Shown here: one piece after another, positions 37,914-46,832 of the stretch
How the letters are laid out: the number at the start of each line of letters is the position of its first letter
Numbering within the stretch: position 1 is the first letter of the stretch
Source: Agrilutibacter niabensis
GTDB taxonomy: Bacteria > Pseudomonadota > Gammaproteobacteria > Xanthomonadales > Xanthomonadaceae
Reading direction: 5' to 3'
NCBI RefSeq assembly: GCF_042657165.1
Contig: NZ_JBHSNJ010000013.1
Coordinates: forward strand, 186,001-250,000
Length of the DNA: 64,000 nucleotides
Translations under genes and position numbers: made by a program
Notes under the pieces: generated by a model
What the model was told of the DNA's origin: nothing
The model's input: only the letters and a program-made list of their open reading frames with translations
Databases searched by the model: none

Positions 37914-40171
37914 GTGCTCGTTTTCGCTTTGCCGCCGCCCTGGCGATAGCGCTCGCGCTCCTGATCGCGGCTGCATGGTTCATCGTCCGCGAGACGACAG
38001 GCGGATGGTTCGAGAAGGACGTTGGATTGCGCGCGAATCTCGCGGTCAACGGTGCGCGGCGCGCACTGCTGTCCGATATCGAAAGTGGCGATACGAAAGC
38101 GCTGGAGAACCTGCTGGCTGACATCTCCCGCGATGAGCGCGTCATGGGCGTGGCGCTGTGCACTTCTGACATGGAACGGATTGCGGCCACGCCCAACTTC
38201 CCCGAAGCATTCGGTTGTCGTGCGATAGGACGGCACGTGCGTCCGCACGCGAATGCACCTGCCCCGAGCTGGACCGCCTGGCGTACCACTGCGATCCTTC
38301 CCGGCGGGCCGATTCAAGTGAATGCCATCCCGTTGATCGAACGCGACAAAGCGACGGCATTCGCGATTCTTGTGCACGACCTGAGTTTTGCCGCTCGCCG
38401 CGAGGCCAGCACTCAAGTGTTCCTGTTGTCGGCACTCGGCATCCTTGCCGTGTTGGCTTCGGCGGTGACCCTCGTTGTCGTGCGCTACTCCTGGCGCAAC
38501 TGGAGCGCGACGCTGCACCGGATGGCGCGCGGGCAGGAAGCGGCTCCGCGGCGTGAGTTCCTGCCGGTCATCAAGGACCTGCGCGAATTGCTGGATCGTT
38601 TGGCGGCAGAAGAGCAGGCAGAACTGCATGGTGGCGCATGGACGCCGGAACGCCTGAAGCTGACATTGAACCGCCATCTGCACGGCGAGCGGTTGGTGGT
38701 GGTGGCGAACCGGGAGCCCTATATCCACGATCGCGGCCCGGACGGGAAGATTCGCGTGTTGCATCCGGCCAGCGGCCTGGTCAGCGCGTTGGAACCGGTC
38801 TTGCGGGCCTGCTCCGGCGTATGGGTGGCGCACGGCGCGGGTTCGGCTGACCGCGAAACCTCGGATAGGCACGGCCGCGTTCGCGTGCCGCCAGGCGAGG
38901 AGTCGTATCTGGTGCGCCGGGTCTGGCTCTCGCCCGAAGAGGAAAAGGGCTATTACTACGGTCTGGCCAACGAGGGGCTGTGGCCCCTGTGCCACGTATC
39001 CCACACCCGGCCGATATTCCGCGCGGAGGACTGGCAGCAGTACCGCACCGTGAACGAACGCTTCGTGCAGGCGGTGTGCGAGGAGGTGGATACCGACGAC
39101 CCCGTCATCCTCGTGCAGGACTACCACTTCGCGCTCGCTCCCCGACTGCTGCGCGAACGCCTTCCGCGCGCCACGATCATCATGTTCTGGCATATCCCCT
39201 GGCCCAATGCCGAGCAGATCAGCATCTGCCCTTGGCACCGGGAGCTGATCGAGGGAATGCTGGGCAGCAGCATCCTTGGATTCCACACGCAGTTCCACTG
39301 CAACAACTTCATGGATGCAGCCGACCGGTTCCTGGAGTCGCGATTGGATCGAGAGGACCTCGCCGTCATCCAGGAAAACCGCCGCACCCTGGTGCGCAGC
39401 TACCCCATTTCAATCGAATGGCCCCATCACTGGGCGTCCGCGGCTCCCAGCACCCAGGAAAGCCGGCGGCTCGTCTTCGAGGAACTCGATCTTCCCCTCA
39501 CTCAAAAGCTGGGCGTAGGCGTGGACCGCCTTGACTACACGAAGGGTATCGAGGAGCGCATGCGCGCCATCGAGAAGCTCCTGGAGCAACACCCGGAACT
39601 GCACGGACGCTTTACTTTCCTGCAGATCGCATCTCCCAGCCGCTCCGAAATCGCGAGCTACGCCCAGCTCAAGGATGACGTGGAAGCACTCGTCGGCCGC
39701 ATCAACGGGCGCTTCGGCCGCGACGGATGGCAGCCCATCATCCTGCGTCGCCGCCATACCGAGCCCGTCGATGTATTTCGCTACTACCGTGCCGCCGACG
39801 TGTGTTACGTCAGCAGCCTGCACGACGGAATGAATCTGGTGGCGAAGGAGTTCGTCGCTGCGCGGGATGACGAGCAAGGCGTGCTGGTGCTCTCGCAGTT
39901 CGCCGGCGCCTCGCGCGAGCTGACCGAGGCCCTGATCGTCAATCCCTATGACATCGAGCAGGCGAGTCGCGCGCTGGCCATCGCGTTGACGATGTCGCCC
40001 AAGGAACAACAGGCCCGTATGTCAGCCATGCGCAAGTTCGTGGCCGAGTTCAATGTGTATCGCTGGGCGGGCCGCATGTTGCTGGATGCGAGCCGACTGC
40101 GCCGCCGGGAGCAGCTCGCCGATCTGCTGGCGGAGCACAACCTGCATGGCGCGAATGGATCATTGCCATGA
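37910..40171 (+). CDS. otsA: Membrane-anchored trehalose-6-phosphate synthase with N-terminal sensor-like module
   Basis: A 753-aa protein joining a two-helix membrane module to trehalose-6-phosphate synthase. TM1 about 7-26, an extracytoplasmic domain 27-165 (with two Cys, 84 and 103), TM2 about 168-192, a HAMP-like linker (193-240), and the GT20 synthase domain from about 258 to the end. The synthase makes trehalose-6-P from UDP-glucose and glucose-6-P. Visible motifs: VVVANREPY, VLVQDYHFALAPRLLRE-like segment, FWHIPWP, GVDRLDYTKGIEERMRA with the phosphate-binding Arg and Lys, and LHDGMNLVAKEFVAAR. Free OtsA is about 470 aa, so about 250 residues are additional. The stop overlaps otsB (ATGA). 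The start lacks its own ribosome site but is preceded by a five-codon coupled ORF. Confidence 0.9.
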   Translation: MSARFRFAAALAIALALLIAAAWFIVRETTGGWFEKDVGLRANLAVNGARRALLSDIESGDTKALENLLADISRDERVMGVALCTSDMERIAATPNFPEAFGCRAIGRHVRPHANAPAPSWTAWRTTAILPGGPIQVNAIPLIERDKATAFAILVHDLSFAARREASTQVFLLSALGILAVLASAVTLVVVRYSWRNWSATLHRMARGQEAAPRREFLPVIKDLRELLDRLAAEEQAELHGGAWTPERLKLTLNRHLHGERLVVVANREPYIHDRGPDGKIRVLHPASGLVSALEPVLRACSGVWVAHGAGSADRETSDRHGRVRVPPGEESYLVRRVWLSPEEEKGYYYGLANEGLWPLCHVSHTRPIFRAEDWQQYRTVNERFVQAVCEEVDTDDPVILVQDYHFALAPRLLRERLPRATIIMFWHIPWPNAEQISICPWHRELIEGMLGSSILGFHTQFHCNNFMDAADRFLESRLDREDLAVIQENRRTLVRSYPISIEWPHHWASAAPSTQESRRLVFEELDLPLTQKLGVGVDRLDYTKGIEERMRAIEKLLEQHPELHGRFTFLQIASPSRSEIASYAQLKDDVEALVGRINGRFGRDGWQPIILRRRHTEPVDVFRYYRAADVCYVSSLHDGMNLVAKEFVAARDDEQGVLVLSQFAGASRELTEALIVNPYDIEQASRALAIALTMSPKEQQARMSAMRKFVAEFNVYRWAGRMLLDASRLRRREQLADLLAEHNLHGANGSLP

Positions 40172-40911
40172 ACTACCTGTTTTCCGGTGGCGGGCTGCAG
40201 GTGCTGCGAACCTTCTGCAGGGCCGGAACGCTGGTCGCGCTGGACTACGACGGCACATTGGCGCCGATCAACCTCGACCCGGCGCAGGCATTCATGGGCA
40301 ATCCGACCCGTAACCTTCTCGACCAGCTATCCCGTCATTACCCCACCCTGGTCTTGACCGGCCGTTCGCGCGCAGACGCGATGCGGCTTCTCGACTTGCC
40401 TGCCGTCGAAGTCATCGGCAACCACGGCATGGAAGCGGAAAGCCCATGCAGCGACGGGGACCGTGCCAAGGTGGCTGACTGGAAGTCGCATCTGCAAACG
40501 AGACTTACACCCGCCACCGGAATCGTAATCGAGGACAAGGGTTTGTCGCTGTCGGTGCACTACCGCAATTCGGCCAGCCACGCGATCGCAGGCGAGCTTG
40601 TGCGTCGGGCCGCAATGGGATTGCCCGACGCTCGACTGGTAGGCGGGAAATGCGTGCTCAATATCGTTCCGAAGGAAGCGCCCGACAAGGGCAGCGCGCT
40701 ATTCCAGCATCTTCGTCGCGTCGGCGCTTCGCGAGCACTGTTCGTGGGGGATGACATCACGGACGAGGCTGTGTTCAGCGTCAATCGTCCAGACCTTGTC
40801 CTGTCGGTCCGTGTCGGATATGACGCAAGCTCCCACGCCCGCTACTACGTCCATGACCGCAACCAGGTCGACATGGTCCTGCAAGCGTTGATGACGATGC
40901 GAGCCGAGTGA
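40168..40911 (+). CDS. otsB: Trehalose-6-phosphate phosphatase
   Basis: A 247-aa HAD-superfamily phosphatase that releases trehalose from trehalose-6-phosphate. Motif I is VALDYDGTLAPI with the Asp nucleophile and the DxDGT pattern, motif II VLTGRS, and motif IV VGDDITDEAVF; GNHGMEAE and NIVPKEAPDKGSAL are the family's cap and substrate segments. The length is normal. It overlaps otsA by 4 nt, so synthesis of both is coupled: the trehalose pathway is complete here. Trehalose would act as osmoprotectant. Confidence 0.95.
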   Translation: MNYLFSGGGLQVLRTFCRAGTLVALDYDGTLAPINLDPAQAFMGNPTRNLLDQLSRHYPTLVLTGRSRADAMRLLDLPAVEVIGNHGMEAESPCSDGDRAKVADWKSHLQTRLTPATGIVIEDKGLSLSVHYRNSASHAIAGELVRRAAMGLPDARLVGGKCVLNIVPKEAPDKGSALFQHLRRVGASRALFVGDDITDEAVFSVNRPDLVLSVRVGYDASSHARYYVHDRNQVDMVLQALMTMRAE

Positions 40912-41023
40912 CCACGACCGATGGCGGTCGGCCGGCGCGCTTGTAACGGGTGCCGAAGGCTGACGTCAACGACGTAGATGCGAACCAACGGCATGCACCG
41001 AAACGCTGGAAAAGTCGCAGCTA

Positions 41024-41066
41024 TAACCGCACCATAACTGCCGGCCGGGAGATCGCAGCCTAGAAT
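41024..41066 (+). promoter_or_regulatory. TAAC-N7-TAAC element with -10 box, second copy
   Basis: TAAC at 41024-41027 and 41035-41038 repeat with an 11-nt step, and TAGAAT (41061-41066) lies 26 nt after the second half-site. The layout nearly equals that at 33552-33593, with similar bases between the half-sites. It precedes the small gene at 41096 by about 30 nt. Confidence 0.55.
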
Positions 41067-41095
41067 GGGATGCATTGATTTCACGGTATTTTGCC

Positions 41096-41455
41096 ATGCA
41101 AAAAACGCTACCCGAGGAGGTGCGACGGTTTCTGCTTACGAGCATTCCGACGGTGCCGCACCTTGAGATGCTGCTGCTGCTCTGGCGCGAACCTGCGAAG
41201 GCCTGGTCGAATGATGCGATCGCGTCTCGTCTGTATATTTCGAGCCAGTTGGCGAGGCGTATCGCAGAAGACCTTTTCAAGGCCGACTTCTTCGAATGCG
41301 AAGGCTATCCAGCGCTATACCAGTGCCGCCGCACTCCATCCTTGAGCGCTCTGCTTGCGGCTGTGGATGCGGCGCACTCACGAAGCCTCCGGGAAGTCAG
41401 TCTTCTGATCCACTCGAACCCAAACCGCATGGCGATAAGGTTCGATTCTGATTGA
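41096..41455 (+). CDS. Small protein with a winged-helix-like segment, unknown function
   Basis: A 119-aa soluble protein without signal peptide. Helical segments PHLEMLLLLWREPAKAWS and NDAIASRLYISSQLARRIAEDLFKADFFE look like a helix-turn-helix followed by a wing (GYPALYQCRR). I do not recognise the family. It may be a small DNA- or protein-binding regulator. The base composition is lower in GC than the neighbours. The ATG at 41096 is chosen over TTG at 41075; there is no clear ribosome site. It is preceded by the TAAC-repeat promoter and followed by a strong terminator, so it is its own unit. Confidence 0.65.
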   Translation: MQKTLPEEVRRFLLTSIPTVPHLEMLLLLWREPAKAWSNDAIASRLYISSQLARRIAEDLFKADFFECEGYPALYQCRRTPSLSALLAAVDAAHSRSLREVSLLIHSNPNRMAIRFDSD

Positions 41456-41526
41456 GCAAGTCGTGAAAGCATGGGGCTCGCAGACGTGATCGACTGCGAG
41501 CTCTTCAAGGTGTCGGGGGAGGGGAC

Positions 41527-41558
41527 AGAGCCGGGATGCATTCCGGCTCTTTCTTTTT
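41527..41558 (+). terminator. Rho-independent terminator
   Basis: AGAGCCGG (41527-41534) pairs with CCGGCTCT (41543-41550), loop of 8 nt, followed by TTCTTTTT. It ends the transcript of the small gene at 41096-41455. Confidence 0.9.
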
Positions 41559-41658
41559 GCAAGCTCCATGACAGCCGCATGTCTCTGTGGCTGCTGCCTG
41601 CCGAAAGATGCGGATGTCGGCTTCGGGCCGACAGCGGACGCAGGCTCTCCCAGGAAAT

Positions 41659-41682
41659 GGGCTGACCCCTTCGAGTCAGCCC
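41659..41682 (-). terminator. Probable terminator of the indolepyruvate oxidoreductase gene
   Basis: GGGCTGAC (41659-41666) pairs with GTCAGCCC (41675-41682) with an 8-nt loop. On the minus strand it follows the stop at 41710 by 28 nt, with the short tail ATTTCC. The stem is strong, the tail weak. Confidence 0.55.
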
Positions 41683-41709
41683 CCGGTCCGGGCTGCCCGC
41701 GAATGCCGC

Positions 41710-44700
41710 TTACGCCACCTTGACGATCCGCAGCGGGTTGCTCCACTCCTTCAGCAGCTCGGCTTCGCGGACCTTGGCCTTGTGCAGGTGGTCTTCCTTC
41801 ACGTGGCCGTAGCCGCGGATGTGTTCCGGAATCGAGGCGATCTCGGCGGCGAGGTCGACGTTGCCGCGGTCGAGCTTGCCGAGCAGGCCTTCCACCGTCG
41901 CGAAGTAGTCGACGATCAGCTGGCGCTCCATCCGGCGTTCCTCGGTGCGGCCGAAGATATCGAAGGCGGTGCCGCGGAAGCGGCGGGCCTTGGCCAGCCA
42001 CTTGAACGCGGTGAACACCCACGGGCCGAATTCCTGCTTGATCAGGCGGCCCTGCGCGTCCTTCTTCGCCAGCAGCGGCGGGGCGAGGTGGAACTTGAGC
42101 TTGTAATCGCCATCGAACTGCTGCTCCAGCTTCTTCCGGAAGTCGCCGCTGGTGTACAGGCGCGCGACTTCGTACTCGTCCTTGTAGGCCATCAGCTTGA
42201 AGGCGTAGCGGGCGACGGCTTCGGTGAGGTCGGTGGAACCGGCGACCTTCGACGTCTCGGCGGCACGCACCTTGGCGACGAAGTCGCTGTAGCGCCTGGC
42301 GTAGGCCGCATCCTGGTAATCGGTGAGGAAAGCGACGCGGCGCGTGATCAGCTCGTCGAGCGAACGCGACAGGCGCGCGTCGTCGAGCGGCAGGAACGCG
42401 ATGTTGTCGCCGCCCGCGCCTTCAGGGGCATGTTCCGGCACGTGGCGCAGCTCGTCTCCGGTGCGCGTGGTGCGCGGCGCCGAGGTGGCGCCCCATTCGT
42501 TGCCTTCCCAGGCGCCGGCCTTGAGCATCGGCAGTTCGTGCGGCGTGGCTTCGGCGGCGGTCGGCGCGTTGCGGATCAGGCCGGCGGCTTCGGCGACGGC
42601 GGTCGGATCGATCGCGGCCAGGCGGCCCCAGGCGAACGCGGTCTTGTTCATCTCGATCGCGGCGCCGTTGAGCTCGATCGCGCGCATCAGCGAATCGAAC
42701 GCGATCGGCACCAGGCCCTGCTGCCAGGCGTAGCCGAGGATGAACAGGTTGGTCGCGATCGCGTCGCCGAGCAGGCCGGTGGCGAGCTGGGTCGCGTCGA
42801 CCAAGTGGAGCTTGTCGGCTGCCTGTTCGCCGTTGCCCAGCGCCTTGCTGATGGCCGAGACGATGTCGGTCGCCGGGAACTGCATGTCCGGGCGCGTGGT
42901 GAAGGTACCCGGCATTGCCTCGTAGCTGTTGAGCACGACGTGGCTGCGGTCGGTGCGGATCTTCGACAGCACCCAGTAGTCGTTCACCACCACCATGTCG
43001 CAGCCGAGCACGAGGTCGGCTTCGCCCGCGGCGATGCGCACGGCGTGGATGTCGGCCGGGGTCCTGGCGATGCGGATGTGGGTGGTGACCGCGCCGCCCT
43101 TCTGCGCCAGGCCGGTCTGGTCCAGCACGGTCGAACCCTTGCCTTCCAGGTGGCCGGCCATGCCCAGCAGCGCGCCGATGGTGACCACGCCGGTGCCGCC
43201 CACGCCGGTGAGCAGGATGTTCCAGGGCTGGTCGAGCGACGGCAGCGTCGGCAGCGGCAGGTCGGCGAGGCGATCCTTGGCGTTGCTGCCCTTCTTCTTC
43301 CTCAGGCCACCGCCTTCGACGGTGACGAAGCTCGGGCAGAAGCCGTTGACGCAGCTGTAGTCCTTGTTGCAGTTGGACTGGTCGATCTCGCGCTTGCGGC
43401 CGAACTCGGTTTCCTTCGGCAGCACCGACACGCAGAACGACTTCTTGCCGCAGTCGCCGCAGCCCTCGCACACCAGCGAGTTGACCATCACGCGCTTCTG
43501 CGGATCGACCATCTTGCCGCGCTTGCGGCGGCGGCGCTTTTCGGTGGCGCAGGTCTGGTCGAAGATCAGCACCGAGGTGCCCTTCACTTCGCGCAGGCGC
43601 TTCTGCACCGCATCGAGCTCCTTGCGGTCGTGGAACTCCACGCCGGACGGGAAGATCTCGTGCTTGTTCCATTTGGCGATGTCGTCGGACAACAGAATGA
43701 TCGTGTCGACGCCTTCGCTGCGCACCTGGTGCGCGATCTGCGGCACCGACAGCGTGCCGTCGACCGGCTGGCCGCCGGTCATCGCGACCGCGTCGTTGTA
43801 GAGGATCTTGTAGGTGATGTTGACGCCGGCGGCGATCGACTGGCGGATCGCCAGCGAACCGCTGTGGAAATAGGTGCCGTCGCCGAGGTTCTGGAACACG
43901 TGCGGGGTTTCGGTGAACGCCGCCTGGCCCGCCCACGTCACGCCTTCGCCGCCCATGTGGGTGAAGGTGTCGGTGTTGCGGTCCATCCAGGTGACCATGT
44001 AGTGGCAGCCGATGCCGCCCAGCGCGCGCGAACCTTCCGGCACCACGGTCGAGGTGTTGTGCGGGCAGCCCGAGCAGTAGTGCGGCACGCGCGGGAACTG
44101 CGCGCGCGGCAGGGCGAGTTCGGATTCCTTCTCCGCCATCCACTTGAGCACGTTCTCGATGTGCTCGGAGTTGTGGAAGCGCTGGATGCGCTTGGCGATG
44201 ACGCCGGCGATGCGCGCCGGGGTGAGTTCGCCGGTCGAGGGCAGGATCCATTCGCCGCTCTCGTCGTACTTGCCGACGATCGACGGGCGCTGGCCACCGT
44301 CCCAGTTGTACATCGACTCCTTCATCTGGCTTTCGATGAAGGCGTGCTTTTCCTCAACGACGACGATGTCCTGCAGGCCGCGCGCGAAGTTGCGCAGGCC
44401 GACCGGTTCCAGCGGCCAGGTCATGCCGACCTTGTAGACGCGGATGCCCAGGTCGGCGCAGGCGCGCGCGTCCAGGCCGAGGTATTCCAGCGCCTGCAGC
44501 ACGTCGAGGTAGGACTTGCCGGTGGTGATGATGCCCAGGCGCGCGTTGGGCGAATCGATCACGAGGCGGTCGATGCGGTTGGCGCGGGCGAAGGCCTGCG
44601 CCGCCTTCACCGCGTACTGGTGCAGGCGCATTTCCTGGTTCAGCGGCGGATCCGGCCAGCGGATGTTGAGCCCGCCTTCGGGCAGCTCGAAATCGGTCGG

Positions 44701-45429
44701 AATCACGATGTCGAGCGCGAGCGGATTGACGTCGACCGAGGCCGACGACTCCACGGTTTCGGCGATGGTCTTGAAGCCGACCCAGCGGCCGGTGAAGCGC
44801 GACATCGCCCAGCCGACCAGGCCCATGTCGAGGATGTCCTGCACGCCGGCCGGGTTGAGCACCGGCATCATCGCGCTGACGAATTCGTGTTCGGAGCCGT
44901 GCGGCAGGGTGGAACTGCGGCAGTTGTGGTCGTCGGCCGCGAGCGCGAGCACGCCGCCAAACCGGCCGGTGCCGGCGGCATTGGCGTGCTTGAACACGTC
45001 GCCGCAGCGGTCCACGCCGGGGCCCTTGCCGTACCACATGCCGTAGACGCCATCGACCTTCGCGCCGGGGAACAGGTTGGTCTGCTGCGTGCCCCAGACC
45101 ATGGTCGCGCCCAGGTCTTCATTCAGACCCGGGGTGAACTTCACGCCCGAGGCTTCCAGGTGCTTGCGCGCGCGCCACAGCTCCATGTCGAAGCCGCCCA
45201 GCGGCGAGCCGCGGTAGCCGGAGATGAAGCCGCCGGTGTTGAGGCCGGCGGCCTGGTCGCGCAGGCGCTGCATCAGCGGCAGGCGCACCAGCGCCTGCAC
45301 GCCGGACAGATAGATGCGGCCCTCGACGCGGCTGTACTTGTGCTCGAGGGTGTAGTCCGGGTCGACCACGCTGTTGGTGAGCGCGGTGTTCGCCGAGGAC
45401 GGCGAGCTGAGTTCGGCGGTGCTGGTCAT
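41710..45429 (-). CDS. Fused indolepyruvate ferredoxin oxidoreductase
   Basis: A single 1239-aa chain that joins the parts of indolepyruvate:ferredoxin oxidoreductase, which decarboxylates aryl (or branched-chain) 2-oxoacids to acyl-CoA with ferredoxin as acceptor. From the N-terminus: the TPP-pyrimidine domain (GGFISGYRGSPLGGFD), the ligand domain, the TPP-binding domain (YCSGCPHNTSTVVPEGS, GGIGCHYM, GGEGVTWAGQAAF), a Cys-rich part (CEGCGDCGKKSFC, CNKDYSCVNGFCPSF), and the gamma-like domain (LTGVGGTGVVTIGALLGMAGHLEGKG). This fused form is common in proteobacteria. The start MTSTAEL at 45429 is chosen over upstream frame sequence. It stands alone. Confidence 0.92.
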   Translation of the reverse strand: MTSTAELSSPSSANTALTNSVVDPDYTLEHKYSRVEGRIYLSGVQALVRLPLMQRLRDQAAGLNTGGFISGYRGSPLGGFDMELWRARKHLEASGVKFTPGLNEDLGATMVWGTQQTNLFPGAKVDGVYGMWYGKGPGVDRCGDVFKHANAAGTGRFGGVLALAADDHNCRSSTLPHGSEHEFVSAMMPVLNPAGVQDILDMGLVGWAMSRFTGRWVGFKTIAETVESSASVDVNPLALDIVIPTDFELPEGGLNIRWPDPPLNQEMRLHQYAVKAAQAFARANRIDRLVIDSPNARLGIITTGKSYLDVLQALEYLGLDARACADLGIRVYKVGMTWPLEPVGLRNFARGLQDIVVVEEKHAFIESQMKESMYNWDGGQRPSIVGKYDESGEWILPSTGELTPARIAGVIAKRIQRFHNSEHIENVLKWMAEKESELALPRAQFPRVPHYCSGCPHNTSTVVPEGSRALGGIGCHYMVTWMDRNTDTFTHMGGEGVTWAGQAAFTETPHVFQNLGDGTYFHSGSLAIRQSIAAGVNITYKILYNDAVAMTGGQPVDGTLSVPQIAHQVRSEGVDTIILLSDDIAKWNKHEIFPSGVEFHDRKELDAVQKRLREVKGTSVLIFDQTCATEKRRRRKRGKMVDPQKRVMVNSLVCEGCGDCGKKSFCVSVLPKETEFGRKREIDQSNCNKDYSCVNGFCPSFVTVEGGGLRKKKGSNAKDRLADLPLPTLPSLDQPWNILLTGVGGTGVVTIGALLGMAGHLEGKGSTVLDQTGLAQKGGAVTTHIRIARTPADIHAVRIAAGEADLVLGCDMVVVNDYWVLSKIRTDRSHVVLNSYEAMPGTFTTRPDMQFPATDIVSAISKALGNGEQAADKLHLVDATQLATGLLGDAIATNLFILGYAWQQGLVPIAFDSLMRAIELNGAAIEMNKTAFAWGRLAAIDPTAVAEAAGLIRNAPTAAEATPHELPMLKAGAWEGNEWGATSAPRTTRTGDELRHVPEHAPEGAGGDNIAFLPLDDARLSRSLDELITRRVAFLTDYQDAAYARRYSDFVAKVRAAETSKVAGSTDLTEAVARYAFKLMAYKDEYEVARLYTSGDFRKKLEQQFDGDYKLKFHLAPPLLAKKDAQGRLIKQEFGPWVFTAFKWLAKARRFRGTAFDIFGRTEERRMERQLIVDYFATVEGLLGKLDRGNVDLAAEIASIPEHIRGYGHVKEDHLHKAKVREAELLKEWSNPLRIVKVA

Positions 45430-45654
45430 GGGCGTGGCTCGTGCACGCGGCGGAGGCCGCGGGTGTGGCTGCAGGGCGCCCGGCACCGCGCCTCACGACC
45501 GGGTGGCCGCGAGCAAAGTCCCGAGCAAAGACTCGGAATTCTAACAGGCGCCGCCGCGCAGACCGACCGGCCATTCATTCCGGCGCGCCGCCGCGCGCCG
45601 GGAAGCCGAGTAACCGGTTTCCAGGATGTTCCGGCTTTCGAGTGTTCCCAGGGA

Positions 45655-45671
45655 GCCCGGGAAACCCGGGC
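45655..45671 (-). terminator. Weak hairpin after nagA
   Basis: GCCCGGG (45655-45661) and CCCGGGC (45665-45671) form a stem with an AAA loop, just downstream of the nagA stop on the minus strand. There is no T-run, so factor-dependent termination or no function is equally likely. Confidence 0.3.
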
Positions 45672-45685
45672 CGGCCCGCGCTACG

Positions 45686-46831
45686 TCACGCCCGGCCGGC
45701 GATCCAGCTGCCCCAGACCCGCAATTCCGGGTCCAGCCACACCAGGTCGGCGCGGTAGCCCGGGGCGATCCGGCCCAGTTCGCCGCCCAGGCCCAGGAAT
45801 TCGGCCGGGTAGGTCGACGCCATGCGGCAGGCCTCGGCCAGCGGCAGGCCGAGGCGCTGCACGGTGTTGCGCACGGCGCTGGCCATGTCGAGGGCCGAAC
45901 CGGCGAGGGTGCCGTCGGCGGTGGTGCACTTGCCGTTGCGACAGGTCATCGGCACGCCGTAGAGGGTGAAGTCCTCGCGTTCGCCACCCACCGGCGGCAT
46001 CGCGTCGGTCACCAGCATCATCTTTCCGCCCGGCTTCGCTGCGATGGCGACGCGCAGCGAGGCGTCGTGCACGTGGTAGCCGTCGACAATCAGGCCGCAC
46101 CAGCTGTCGGCGTCCTCGAGCGCGGCGCCGACCGCGCCAGGATCGCGGCTGTGCAGCGGCGTCATCGCGTTGAACAGGTGGGTCACGCCACGCACGCCGG
46201 CGGCGAAGGCATCGCGCAGCTGTTCGTAGCTCGCCGCGGTGTGGCCGGCGCAGACGATCACGCCGCGTTCGGCCAGTGCGCGCAGGCTGTCGGTGGAGAA
46301 CCGTTCCGGCGCCAGGGTCACCATGGTGCGGCCGCTGCCGAGCGAGGCGACGAGGTCGAGTTCGCCGGCGTCGGGGGTGTGGAACTTGTGCGGGTCGTGC
46401 ACGCCCTTGCGCGCCTCGGCCAGGTACGGGCCTTCGAGGTGGATGCCGAGGATGCCCGGCACACCTTGCGCGATCGCTTCACGGGTGGCGTCGATCGCGC
46501 GGCGCATCACCGCGACGTCGTCGCTGATCAGCGTGGGCACCAGGCCCGTGGTGCCGAACCGCCGGTGCGCGGCGGCGATGCGGCGCAGGCCGTCCACCGT
46601 CGGCACGTCGTTGAACAGCACGTCGCCGCCGCCGTTGACCTGGGTGTCGATGAAGCCGGGCACGAGATAGCCGCCCTGCAGGTCGATGGCCTGCGCGCTG
46701 GATGCCGCTTCGCCCGGCAGCAACGCGACGATGTGGCCGTCTTCCACCACCACGCTGACATCGCGCTCGAAGCCGTGCTCGGTCAGCACCTGGGCATTGC
46801 GGAAGACCAGCGTGGCAGGCGTCGTCGGCAT
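45686..46831 (-). CDS. nagA: N-acetylglucosamine-6-phosphate deacetylase
   Basis: A 381-aa amidohydrolase-superfamily enzyme: GlcNAc-6-P to glucosamine-6-P and acetate. The metal and substrate sites show in YLVPGFIDTQVNGGGDVLF, GILGIHLEGPYLAEARKGVHDP (the metal-binding Glu), VIVCAGHTAAS, VTHLFNAMTPLHSRDPG, and LVTDAMPPVGG (the catalytic Asp). The length matches the family. It starts 1 nt after the stop of the deaminase gene upstream, so they share an mRNA with the GntR gene. Confidence 0.95.
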   Translation of the reverse strand: MPTTPATLVFRNAQVLTEHGFERDVSVVVEDGHIVALLPGEAASSAQAIDLQGGYLVPGFIDTQVNGGGDVLFNDVPTVDGLRRIAAAHRRFGTTGLVPTLISDDVAVMRRAIDATREAIAQGVPGILGIHLEGPYLAEARKGVHDPHKFHTPDAGELDLVASLGSGRTMVTLAPERFSTDSLRALAERGVIVCAGHTAASYEQLRDAFAAGVRGVTHLFNAMTPLHSRDPGAVGAALEDADSWCGLIVDGYHVHDASLRVAIAAKPGGKMMLVTDAMPPVGGEREDFTLYGVPMTCRNGKCTTADGTLAGSALDMASAVRNTVQRLGLPLAEACRMASTYPAEFLGLGGELGRIAPGYRADLVWLDPELRVWGSWIAGRA

Positions 46832-46832
46832 G

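Noticed and set aside
41587..45969. 1460-codon open frame on the plus strand opposite the indolepyruvate oxidoreductase gene
   Set aside because: Shadow of a well-conserved minus-strand gene; the translation is His/Arg/Asp-rich and low in protein character, and it runs across intergenic DNA and into nagA.
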